Source: UBA4582 sp964228885 (lineage in GTDB: Bacteria > Pseudomonadota > Gammaproteobacteria > Pseudomonadales > Azotimanducaceae). Taken from it: DNA of 22,021 nucleotides. Both the position numbers and the translations under genes were made by a program. Positions 7,878-15,205 of this stretch are shown piece by piece (positions within the stretch are counted from its first letter, which is position 1; every line of letters starts with the position of its first letter). Under the pieces are notes generated by a model. That model was given only the letters and a program-made list of their open reading frames with translations, made no database searches and was not told the origin of the DNA. The stretch spans positions 1-22,021 of the forward strand of contig CAXRCG010000243.1 of NCBI GenBank assembly GCA_964228885.1, written 5' to 3'.

Positions 7878-8699
7878 ATGGAACTGAAATTTCGCAACAT
7901 TACGCCATCATTCGGCGCTGAGCTATTCGAGGATTATCAACTGAATCACTTCAGTGACGATGAAATCATCGGACTAAAACAGTTGGCTGCTGAACGAGGC
8001 GTTGTTGTTGTCCGTGATCAAGCCATGGACGCGCAAAGCCAGGCTGAATTTGGGCATCGACTTGGCAATTTGTTTAAATCTCCCATGAGCAAGAAAAGTG
8101 CCCCTGAGGAACTCATACCGATTTTGGCTGGTCCCAAATCTAAAGCCGTCGCGGGTACTGGTTGGCATTCAGACGTGTCGAGTGAGGCAATCCCACCGGG
8201 TCTCTCCATGTTGAGAATGGAGGTCGTCCCGGCCAGCGGCGGAGACACACTCTTTGCGGATATGTATCGCGCGTTAGAAACCTTGTCCCCTTCAATGCAA
8301 GAATTTCTAAAGCAACTGAACGCGCGACATGACCCTAAAGGACACTATCTCTATTTAAGCGGCGCAAAGAAACTTGAAGAGTTACCCTCTGCGGTACATC
8401 CAGTTGTAAGAACACACCCGCTGACTAATCGAAATGCACTTTTTGTCAACGCCGGTTTTGTTGGCCAAATCAAGGAACTCAGCCCTCGAGAAAGCGAAGC
8501 ACTGTTATCAATGCTATATGACCATATTGCCTATTCGGTCAGTATCCAGTGCAGAGTTCAATGGGCGCCGAACACCGTGGTATTTTGGGACAATCGAGTC
8601 GTCCAGCATCACGCTGCCTTTGATTACTACCCAGAGGTCAGACGAGGTTACCGCGTCACTGTTGTAGGCGAAGCACCGTTTCTAAAAGATGGAAACTAA
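7878..8699 (+). CDS. TauD/TfdA-family Fe(II)/2-oxoglutarate dioxygenase (second copy)
   Basis: From the ATG at 7878 the protein has 273 residues; a TTG at 7869 would add three. Iron ligands H97 and D99 sit in GWHSD and distal H244 in WDNRVVQH, followed by an Arg-rich PEVRRGYR for 2-oxoglutarate. SGGDTLFADMYRA is the usual family segment. It is only moderately similar to the dioxygenase at 2170, so it is probably a separate subfamily rather than a recent duplicate. It stands alone on the plus strand, divergent from the CIA30-like gene and convergent with the MFS transporter. Substrate unknown; family assignment firm. Confidence 0.92.
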   Translation: MELKFRNITPSFGAELFEDYQLNHFSDDEIIGLKQLAAERGVVVVRDQAMDAQSQAEFGHRLGNLFKSPMSKKSAPEELIPILAGPKSKAVAGTGWHSDVSSEAIPPGLSMLRMEVVPASGGDTLFADMYRALETLSPSMQEFLKQLNARHDPKGHYLYLSGAKKLEELPSAVHPVVRTHPLTNRNALFVNAGFVGQIKELSPRESEALLSMLYDHIAYSVSIQCRVQWAPNTVVFWDNRVVQHHAAFDYYPEVRRGYRVTVVGEAPFLKDGN

Positions 8700-8735
8700 A
8701 CATCAATCGTCGAATTTCTACTTTAAGCCTGACAA

Positions 8736-10142
8736 TTACTCTGCTTTAGCCAGTTGTGCTAGGTTGTTCTGATGCGTTTCGCGATCTATTTTGTATCGAG
8801 ATATCAGATAGATAGCAAAGAGATACAGCCCACAGTAGGCAGGTAAGAAAAAGCTAGCCAGATCGCCGCGCATTTCCATAGTCATATCTTCCACGCCCTT
8901 GATGCCATCCATTCCCACCAGGGAAACAATAGAGCCTGCCAAAACAATACCCAGAGCGCTCACTGCCTTGCCGGCGAAACTTCTCGCCGCATAGAAAAGT
9001 CCCTCCGACCGGCGCGAAGTGGTCACTTCACTATCCTCCACAACATCTGCCATCATTGAGTCGAGCATCACACCACCGACAATAAAGCCAACCACCTCAG
9101 TCATGACGAACACAGAATAGATCATGAGACTATTCCAACCACCAGATTCTGGCCAAATACCTGCCAACGTAGAAATGTACGGGATAGGGTAAAGCAGTAT
9201 CGCACCAAATAACGCGGCCATCGCCGCACGTTTTTTACCAAGACGCTTGCCGAGCGCCGGCGCCAAAAAATAGGCGATTGCAGGAGACGCAAATACGAAG
9301 ACGCCGGTGATCGCTATCTGCGGACCACTAAACTCAAAGAAGTAGGTCACGTTGTATAGATAAAGTGCGGTCGACATGCCTCCGGCGGCACCAACAAAAA
9401 GGGAGAAAGCGAATAACCAGAAAAAATTAGCGTTTTTCACCGATTGACCGATTTGCTTAATTTCTGAAAATATTTCTCTAAATCGGAACGATTCGGTCGG
9501 CTGCGGCATGGCAGATGCTGCTTTCTGTGTGCCAAGTGACGAGATCAAAATGCTGGCGGCGATGACAAGCGCACCTACAATGCCATAGATACTGTAACCC
9601 GCTTGAACTGCAACGCCATAGGCACCGACCCAAATACCCATATTGATCACGTGTAGGCCGTTACCACCATACCACCCAAAGGCATGCCGCAACGCCAGCC
9701 ATTTATTACGCTCATCATAGTCCTTCACAAGGTCTGGCAGCAGCGCCACTGAGGGCACCTCTACCAGAGTAACCGCCGTACGAATCAGAATTGCCGTGCC
9801 CAGCAGATAGAACCAACGATTCGCCTCCGTGATATCGATCACTGGATTAAACAGCGCATAAAAAGAGATCGGCAACAGAATAAACCCGGCATACATAAAT
9901 GGGTGACGGCGCCCCAATGTTGACTGGGTTTTATCAGACCAATGCCCAAGCAAAAGGTCAGACACCGCATCCCAAGCCATAGCGACGGCGAGAGCAGTCG
10001 CCGCCAAGTATCCAGGAATACCCAACACCTGAGTAGAGTAAATCAGTAGCAGATAACTAAACGCGTTGTTTTTGATGCCAAAGGCAATAGAGGCCGAGCC
10101 GTAGTACCAGTACAGTGGGTTCTTCTCAGGTCTTGTGCTCAT
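8736..10142 (-). CDS. GPH-family (MelB-like) sugar:cation symporter, MFS
   Basis: This 468-residue membrane protein has about 12 hydrophobic segments and the glycoside-pentoside-hexuronide pattern: a first helix with YYGSASIAFGIKN, then AMAWDAVSDLLLGHWSD and TLGRRHPFMY, the last two being the characteristic loop 2-3 region. GPH transporters take up sugars, glycosides or hexuronides with Na+ or H+. The start has AAGGA 7 nt upstream. It is transcribed away from the galactonate-dehydratase-like gene across a 220-bp spacer, which suggests that the two serve the same substrate. Substrate not deducible. Confidence 0.88.
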   Translation of the reverse strand: MSTRPEKNPLYWYYGSASIAFGIKNNAFSYLLLIYSTQVLGIPGYLAATALAVAMAWDAVSDLLLGHWSDKTQSTLGRRHPFMYAGFILLPISFYALFNPVIDITEANRWFYLLGTAILIRTAVTLVEVPSVALLPDLVKDYDERNKWLALRHAFGWYGGNGLHVINMGIWVGAYGVAVQAGYSIYGIVGALVIAASILISSLGTQKAASAMPQPTESFRFREIFSEIKQIGQSVKNANFFWLFAFSLFVGAAGGMSTALYLYNVTYFFEFSGPQIAITGVFVFASPAIAYFLAPALGKRLGKKRAAMAALFGAILLYPIPYISTLAGIWPESGGWNSLMIYSVFVMTEVVGFIVGGVMLDSMMADVVEDSEVTTSRRSEGLFYAARSFAGKAVSALGIVLAGSIVSLVGMDGIKGVEDMTMEMRGDLASFFLPAYCGLYLFAIYLISRYKIDRETHQNNLAQLAKAE

Positions 10143-10362
10143 AGCCTATCCTTGTTTTTCTCTGAACAGAGTATGCCGGAATAATTAGGAACGGGGAATG
10201 TTTTAAGGGCGTGTGCAATTTACAAAATTTTTTCGTTCAAACGGCTACTTTCAGGCTTTCCGAAAAAATGCAGGCAGAGTCAAGACAATCCGGCCCCAGC
10301 TTTACCCGCACGATGGCATAATGTAGCCTAAAAGTATCCTCGAAAGAGATCAGGAGATCATC

Positions 10363-11574
10363 GTGAAGCTAACGAAAGTAAAAACATTTGTCGTACAAAC
10401 ACCGCCGCCCCACTCCGGAGGCTCATTTTGGTTCTTTGTAAAACTCGAGACTGACACAGGTCTTGTCGGCTGGGGAGAAACCGCAGTACTTGGCACGCTT
10501 CACGGCCTGGAGGACAGCTATGAAATGCTCGTTAGTCAAGTGTTTGAAGGATATCTAGAGGGGAAGAACCCTATCGACCGAGAAACGCTTTATCACAAGA
10601 TGTATGATGGCATGATGGCACAGCATCCTGATTATGTTGGCATGGGTGTTGTGAGTGCCATTGATATCGCGTTGTGGGACATCACAGGAAAGCATTTCAA
10701 CACCCCGGTTTACAATCTGTTGGGCGGTAAATACCGTGATCGGGTGAGAACGTACACTTATATCTATGACACCGAAGGGAGCACCACGGACATGTGGACT
10801 TCAGGCTCGGCGCGCATCGGTGAGATCGCAGGTCGGCTAGCTGACGAGGGTTTCACCGGACTGAAATTTGATCCACTCCCACAAAATACCCCTCGGCGCT
10901 TGCCCACCGCACCCTGGGAAGTTTCCATGCAAGACTATGAAAATGCAGAAAAGGGCGTTGCGGCGGTTCGGGCGGCCGTGGGCAACCGGGCAGATATCCT
11001 GATCGGGACGCACGGACAAATAACACCTTCCGCGGCAAGAAGACTTGCAGCCAGAATCGAGAAGTATGACCCGCTATGGCTTGAAGAGCCCTGCCCACCG
11101 GAAAACTACAAGCAGATGGGTGAGATCGCGAGACGAACCAGTATCCCCGTCGCTACCGGTGAGCGGTTGGTAGGCATCCATGAATTTCAGAATCTGTTTG
11201 AGCAGGGCGGCTGCGCTTTTGCGCAACCTGATCTAGGCAGCTGTGGCGGCATCACAGCCTGCAAAAAAATCGCTGCACTTGCAGAAGCAAACTATGTACT
11301 AATGGCACCTCATATCTGGGGTGGCCCCATCATCACAGCCGCCGCCGTACAGATAGATGCCAATATTCCAAACTTTCTGATTCAGGAAAGCATATACAAA
11401 TCACGCGACTTCTTTGATGAAATTGTTGTTGAACCTTTCAATTGGGACAAAGGCGATTTAATACCATCGGAGAAACCAGGCATCGGTATGGATCTAAATG
11501 AAGACAAGCTGGAAGAACATCGAGGCTCACTTGCCGCTATTCGACGTCAGCGTCGCGCTGAGCAAACCTCTTGA
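10363..11574 (+). CDS. Mandelate racemase/muconate lactonizing family enzyme, galactonate-dehydratase-like
   Basis: The GTG start is supported by CAGGAG 8 nt upstream. The 403-residue protein has the capping domain and (beta/alpha)8 barrel of the enolase superfamily: K168 in GLKFDP, H217 in GTHGQ, E241/E242 in WLEEP, E267 in TGERL and H317 in APHIWGG. Members abstract the proton alpha to a carboxylate, here most like sugar-acid dehydratases (DgoD type). Where DgoD has the metal ligand Asp in DFHGR, this protein has Gly (residue 215), so the metal site differs from DgoD; other family members seem to share this. The stop TGA overlaps the GMC start and is followed by in-frame TAG. Confidence 0.88.
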   Translation: MKLTKVKTFVVQTPPPHSGGSFWFFVKLETDTGLVGWGETAVLGTLHGLEDSYEMLVSQVFEGYLEGKNPIDRETLYHKMYDGMMAQHPDYVGMGVVSAIDIALWDITGKHFNTPVYNLLGGKYRDRVRTYTYIYDTEGSTTDMWTSGSARIGEIAGRLADEGFTGLKFDPLPQNTPRRLPTAPWEVSMQDYENAEKGVAAVRAAVGNRADILIGTHGQITPSAARRLAARIEKYDPLWLEEPCPPENYKQMGEIARRTSIPVATGERLVGIHEFQNLFEQGGCAFAQPDLGSCGGITACKKIAALAEANYVLMAPHIWGGPIITAAAVQIDANIPNFLIQESIYKSRDFFDEIVVEPFNWDKGDLIPSEKPGIGMDLNEDKLEEHRGSLAAIRRQRRAEQTS

Positions 11575-13172
11575 GTTTAGCCCCTGTTGACGTGCTCATT
11601 GTGGGCGCAGGCGCGTCGGCAGCGACGTTCGCCTGGAGCATGGCAGACACTCGCATGGAAATCCTTTGCCTTGAGCAAGGAGACTGGGTTAACCCGTCAG
11701 ATTATCCCAGCAGCACAATGGATTGGGAGTCCGACAACCGATTCAACAGTAATCCCAACCATCGCTCAAATGCTGCTGACTACCCGATCAATGTCAGCGA
11801 ATCTCCTATCTCTATTGCTAACTACAATGGTGTAGGCGGCGGTACAATTTTATTTGCCGGACATTATCCAAGGTTCCACCCATCTGACTTCCGCGTAAAA
11901 TCTCTCGATGGCATCGCCGAAGACTGGCCCGTTGATTATCAGATACTGGAGAAGTACTACGACGAAAATGATCGCATGATGGGTGTATCAGGACTAGCCG
12001 GCGATCCTGCTTACCCCCCAAAAGAGGCGGTCATGCCGCCAATACCTTTGGGGCGGACAGGTGAGACACTGGCACACGGATTTAACAAGCTAGGTTGGCA
12101 CTGGTGGCCCTCCGATATGGCCATTGCCACTGAGCAGTATGACGGTCGCGACAAATGCATCAACTTGGGTGCTTGCGGTATGGGTTGCGCGCAAGGGGCG
12201 AAAGCTAGCACTGACATCACCTATTGGCCCCATGCAATACGCGCCGGCGTCAAAATAAAAACACATTGCCGGGTCCGTGAAATCACTGTAGATAACGAAG
12301 GTAAAGCAACCGGCGCAATCTATTACGACGCGGATGGTAATGAGCAGTTCCAACCAGCAGAATTAGTGGTGATGGCATGCAACGGGATAGGTACGCCACG
12401 CATTTTACTGAACTCTGCATCTGCACAATTTCCAAACGGACTTGGGAACTCCAGTGGCATGCTAGGTAAAAACCTGATGTTCCACCCATACGCGGCCATA
12501 GAAGGGATCTTTAGCGACCCCATGGATGGAGCAAAGGGACCCCACAAGTGCGTTGCCAGCCACGAGTTCTACGAAACCAACCTTGAGCGCGGGTTTGTGC
12601 GAGGGTTTAGTTTTGAGACCCAGCGAGGCTATGGTCCGGCCGCAACCGCCCTGCGGGGAATTTTTACGGGTCGGGTGCCAAAAGGTGAGGGGCATCATGC
12701 CGCGTATGGGAAAATGAGTGAACGCGTTGCTGGACTTGTCGCCATTTGCGAAGACTTACCCGAACTTCATAATCAAGTCACTCTCGATCCTGAGTTAACC
12801 GATGCGCACGGTATTCCGGCACCAAAAATACAATATACACTGAGTGAAAACAGTCAAAAAATGTTGGACTTCGCTGTACTGCGCGGCACAGAGGCGTTGG
12901 AGGCCGCTGGCGCCGAAGACGTCATTGTGCAGCGATTAGTAGGCAATGCCGGTTGGCATAACATGGGCACAGCACGCATGGGACTCAATCCTAAAGAGTC
13001 CGTTGTGAATGAATGGGGTCGTAGCCACGACGTTAAAAATCTTTTTGTCATCGATGGCAGTGTGTTTGTCACTAGCGCCGCGGTTAACCCGACCAGAACA
13101 ATTCAGGCACTGGCGCTTTACATCGCAGACACAATCAAGCAGCGGCTGGCTTCTGCCACCCTATTTGACTAA
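11571..13172 (+). CDS. GMC-family FAD oxidoreductase (sugar/alcohol dehydrogenase type)
   Basis: The TTG start overlaps the preceding stop (TTGA), indicating translational coupling; no later start would preserve the FAD-binding GAGASA at residues 12-17. The 533-residue protein ends with the GMC catalytic pair: H463 in WHNMGT and N506 in VNPTRT. A Cys-rich CINLGACGMGC lies mid-protein, as in gluconate/pyranose dehydrogenase-type members. It should oxidise a sugar or alcohol hydroxyl with FAD, passing electrons through the small subunit encoded 17 bp downstream. No signal peptide is present on this subunit. Confidence 0.92.
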   Translation: MSLAPVDVLIVGAGASAATFAWSMADTRMEILCLEQGDWVNPSDYPSSTMDWESDNRFNSNPNHRSNAADYPINVSESPISIANYNGVGGGTILFAGHYPRFHPSDFRVKSLDGIAEDWPVDYQILEKYYDENDRMMGVSGLAGDPAYPPKEAVMPPIPLGRTGETLAHGFNKLGWHWWPSDMAIATEQYDGRDKCINLGACGMGCAQGAKASTDITYWPHAIRAGVKIKTHCRVREITVDNEGKATGAIYYDADGNEQFQPAELVVMACNGIGTPRILLNSASAQFPNGLGNSSGMLGKNLMFHPYAAIEGIFSDPMDGAKGPHKCVASHEFYETNLERGFVRGFSFETQRGYGPAATALRGIFTGRVPKGEGHHAAYGKMSERVAGLVAICEDLPELHNQVTLDPELTDAHGIPAPKIQYTLSENSQKMLDFAVLRGTEALEAAGAEDVIVQRLVGNAGWHNMGTARMGLNPKESVVNEWGRSHDVKNLFVIDGSVFVTSAAVNPTRTIQALALYIADTIKQRLASATLFD

Positions 13173-13189
13173 CGAGATCGAGGAGAGAA

Positions 13190-13645
13190 ATGAACAGTGA
13201 CGATTTGATATCCAGCGATGGTGTCTTTACCAAAGAGCAACAGCAAGTGATCGACGCTATCGCTAATGCGATGATCAGAAAAGACGAGCTGTTAAATCTG
13301 CCCTCCGCATCTGACCCGCGAGTGATGAAAACTATAATGCATAAAGCGGCGCATTTTTCAGAGCGTCTTATTGAAGGTATCAATGCGCTTAATGAGGAGA
13401 TTGATCCGCTGACCTCGACACCGGAAGCACTGCTTGGCGTGCTTGATAAAAATCCCAAAGTTCGCTCCTTTTCGAGAATGCTCACAATTGTTGTTATGCA
13501 ATCTTACTATCAGGATCCACGGGTGCTGACCGCTCACGGACAGTCGGCTCGACCACCTTTTCCACTGGGCCATGATGTCGAATCGGGCGACTGGTCACTG
13601 CTGGATCCGGTAAAGCAGAGGGCCCCATTCTATCGTCCAGTTTGA
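13190..13645 (+). CDS. Gluconate 2-dehydrogenase subunit 3-like small subunit
   Basis: This 151-residue protein carries the family tail: YYQDPRVLTAHGQ, PPFPLGHDV and DWSLLDPV. It is the small partner of GMC oxidoreductases such as membrane-bound gluconate or fructose dehydrogenases. The ATG follows a strong AGGAGAG (13181-13187), which fixes the start. There is no N-terminal twin-arginine or hydrophobic segment, although this subunit usually carries the Tat signal that exports the GMC partner. The complex here may therefore stay in the cytoplasm. It ends in TGA without a backup stop. Confidence 0.88.
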   Translation: MNSDDLISSDGVFTKEQQQVIDAIANAMIRKDELLNLPSASDPRVMKTIMHKAAHFSERLIEGINALNEEIDPLTSTPEALLGVLDKNPKVRSFSRMLTIVVMQSYYQDPRVLTAHGQSARPPFPLGHDVESGDWSLLDPVKQRAPFYRPV

Positions 13646-13865
13646 ACTTTTTATCGGTACGCTTTCCTGTTCAGATTCAACCTGTTTCCTGTTGGTAGTC
13701 GCTAAGCTGTGCAAAATCGATTGGTGCCCATAAAAATCGAGGTCGCCGATTTCAATAAGCAATACATACGTTTTCAAGTGCGAATAGATTCAGGCTGGTC
13801 CATACTTGCGGCATTGTCTTGCGACAAAATTCACCCGAATCCGATTGACAAAAGAGTTAACCAAT

Positions 13866-14624
13866 ATGGAAATGAAAGATCGAGTTGTAGTTATCACTGG
13901 CGGCAGTGGCGGCATTGGTCAGGCAATGGCCCGCGCTTTTCTTGCCGAGGGAGCAAAGCAGATAGTGCTGGCTGATTTGCATGAGGATGCAGTCCAAGCT
14001 GCTGCGAATGATATTGGCTGCATTGGTATCGCTTGCGACGTAACCAGCGAGTCAGACATTCAATCAGTGGTAGCACAGACTATTGCGAGGGAGGGCCGCA
14101 TCGATTTATTTTGCTCCAACGCTGGCGCAGGAGGCGCAGGTTTACTCACCGATGCGAGCAATGAAATCTGGCAAAGCCAATGGGAATTGCACGTGATGTC
14201 ACACCTTTACGCAGCGAGAGCCGTACTGCCGTCGATGATAGCGCGCGGAGAAGGTTACCTCCTCAACACTGCTAGCGCCGCAGGCTTGTTAGCAGCAATG
14301 GGTTCAGGCCCCTACACCGTAACCAAGGCAGCTGCCGTCAAACTGGCAGAGTTTCTTGCGATCACCCATGGAGATGATGGGATTGGCGTTTCTGTTTTAT
14401 GCCCTCAAGGTGTCAATACTGCCATGGCACCAAAGAGTCTTGGCGACGGACAGACGGACGGCATTATAGAACCAGAGCAATTAGCTCAAACCGTCGTTGA
14501 GTGCATTCGAGAAGGACGCTTTCACGTTCTGCCGCACCCCGAGGTTGAAGACTACGTCCGCCGCAAAGGAGACGATGTCGATCGCTGGTTAATCGGTATG
14601 AGACGTCTGAGACGCAAATCTTAG
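13866..14624 (+). CDS. Short-chain dehydrogenase/reductase (SDR)
   Basis: The ATG at 13866 puts the cofactor motif TGGSGGIG at residues 11-18, as usual; longer forms to 13806 would add unrelated residues. NAG follows in SNAGAGG, and the catalytic set is S137, Y150 and K154 (YTVTK). The 252-residue enzyme is a classical NAD(P)-dependent oxidoreductase; an acidic Asp after beta-2 (LADLHED) suggests NAD(H). The substrate is unknown. It follows the GMC small subunit by 220 bp and precedes the molybdenum hydroxylase unit by 110 bp containing that unit's promoter. Confidence 0.92.
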   Translation: MEMKDRVVVITGGSGGIGQAMARAFLAEGAKQIVLADLHEDAVQAAANDIGCIGIACDVTSESDIQSVVAQTIAREGRIDLFCSNAGAGGAGLLTDASNEIWQSQWELHVMSHLYAARAVLPSMIARGEGYLLNTASAAGLLAAMGSGPYTVTKAAAVKLAEFLAITHGDDGIGVSVLCPQGVNTAMAPKSLGDGQTDGIIEPEQLAQTVVECIREGRFHVLPHPEVEDYVRRKGDDVDRWLIGMRRLRRKS

Positions 14625-14637
14625 GCGTAGCCTTTTT
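14623..14637 (+). terminator. Weak candidate terminator after the SDR
   Basis: AGGC (14623-14626) can pair with GCCT (14630-14633) around GTA, followed by a T run to 14637. The stem has only four pairs and overlaps the SDR stop codon, so it is marginal. Confidence 0.3.
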
Positions 14638-14660
14638 GTAGAGTTGAAGCTGCCACCATC

Positions 14661-14720
14661 TTGACCTATCTACGATCGTTTACAAGACGAACCGTCTCGA
14701 TTAATATTTATACGATCGTT
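14661..14720 (+). promoter_or_regulatory. Operator-bearing promoter of the molybdenum hydroxylase unit
   Basis: TTTACA (14679-14684) and TAATAT (14702-14707) form a -35/-10 pair with exactly 17 bp spacing. The spacer contains the inverted repeat AGACG-AAC-CGTCT (14685-14697), a TetR-type operator shape. Two TACGATCGTT copies (14671-14680 and 14711-14720), each holding the palindrome ACGATCGT, flank it exactly 40 bp apart. Binding of a dimer to the centre would block RNA polymerase. The likely ligand-sensing protein is the TetR-family product at 17395-18063, at the end of the same unit. Elements are seen; the regulator pairing is inferred. Confidence 0.7.
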
Positions 14721-14734
14721 GATAGGAAAAAATC

Positions 14735-15205
14735 ATGAAATTGAAAGTTAACGGCCTCGAACGTCAAGTCGACACCGAGTGGCACAAAGAAACGCTGCTT
14801 GATGTCTTACGTGAGCAATTTGGGCTCACCGGATCGCGCTTTAGCTGCGGCATTGGCCAATGTGGTGCTTGTCTTGTACATATTGATGGTGTGCCCGTCA
14901 CTAGCTGTCTAATACCGGCATTCGAAGCAGTCGACAAAAACATATTGACCATTGAGGGGCTTGCCACCCGCGAGGGTGCTTTGCATCCGTTGCAGCAAGC
15001 ATGGATTGATGAAAACGTGCCGCAGTGTGGGTACTGTCAGTCTGGACAAATTATGCAAGCATTAGCGCTTCTCGAGCATAATCCTGATCCTGACGACGCC
15101 GACATTAATATTGCCATGAGTGCCAACCTATGTCGTTGCGGCACCTATGACCGCATAAGGAAGTCGATAAAAAAAGCGGCGAGCAGCATGAGAGAGTCAA
15201 AATAA
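14735..15205 (+). CDS. 2Fe-2S subunit of an isoquinoline 1-oxidoreductase-type molybdenum hydroxylase
   Basis: This 156-residue protein has both [2Fe-2S] centres of the xanthine oxidase family small subunit: plant-ferredoxin type C38, C43, C46 and C58, then C98, C101, C133 and C135 in QCGYC and CRC. It passes electrons from the molybdenum centre to an acceptor. The start has AGGA upstream. Its TAA overlaps the ATG of the large subunit (TAATG), so the two are translationally coupled. The length is normal for IorA-type subunits. Confidence 0.93.
   Translation: MKLKVNGLERQVDTEWHKETLLDVLREQFGLTGSRFSCGIGQCGACLVHIDGVPVTSCLIPAFEAVDKNILTIEGLATREGALHPLQQAWIDENVPQCGYCQSGQIMQALALLEHNPDPDDADINIAMSANLCRCGTYDRIRKSIKKAASSMRESK

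Noticed and set aside
13709..13975. Open frame over the SDR start
   Set aside because: Out of frame with the clear SDR, low-complexity Cys/Trp-rich product, no ribosome binding site.
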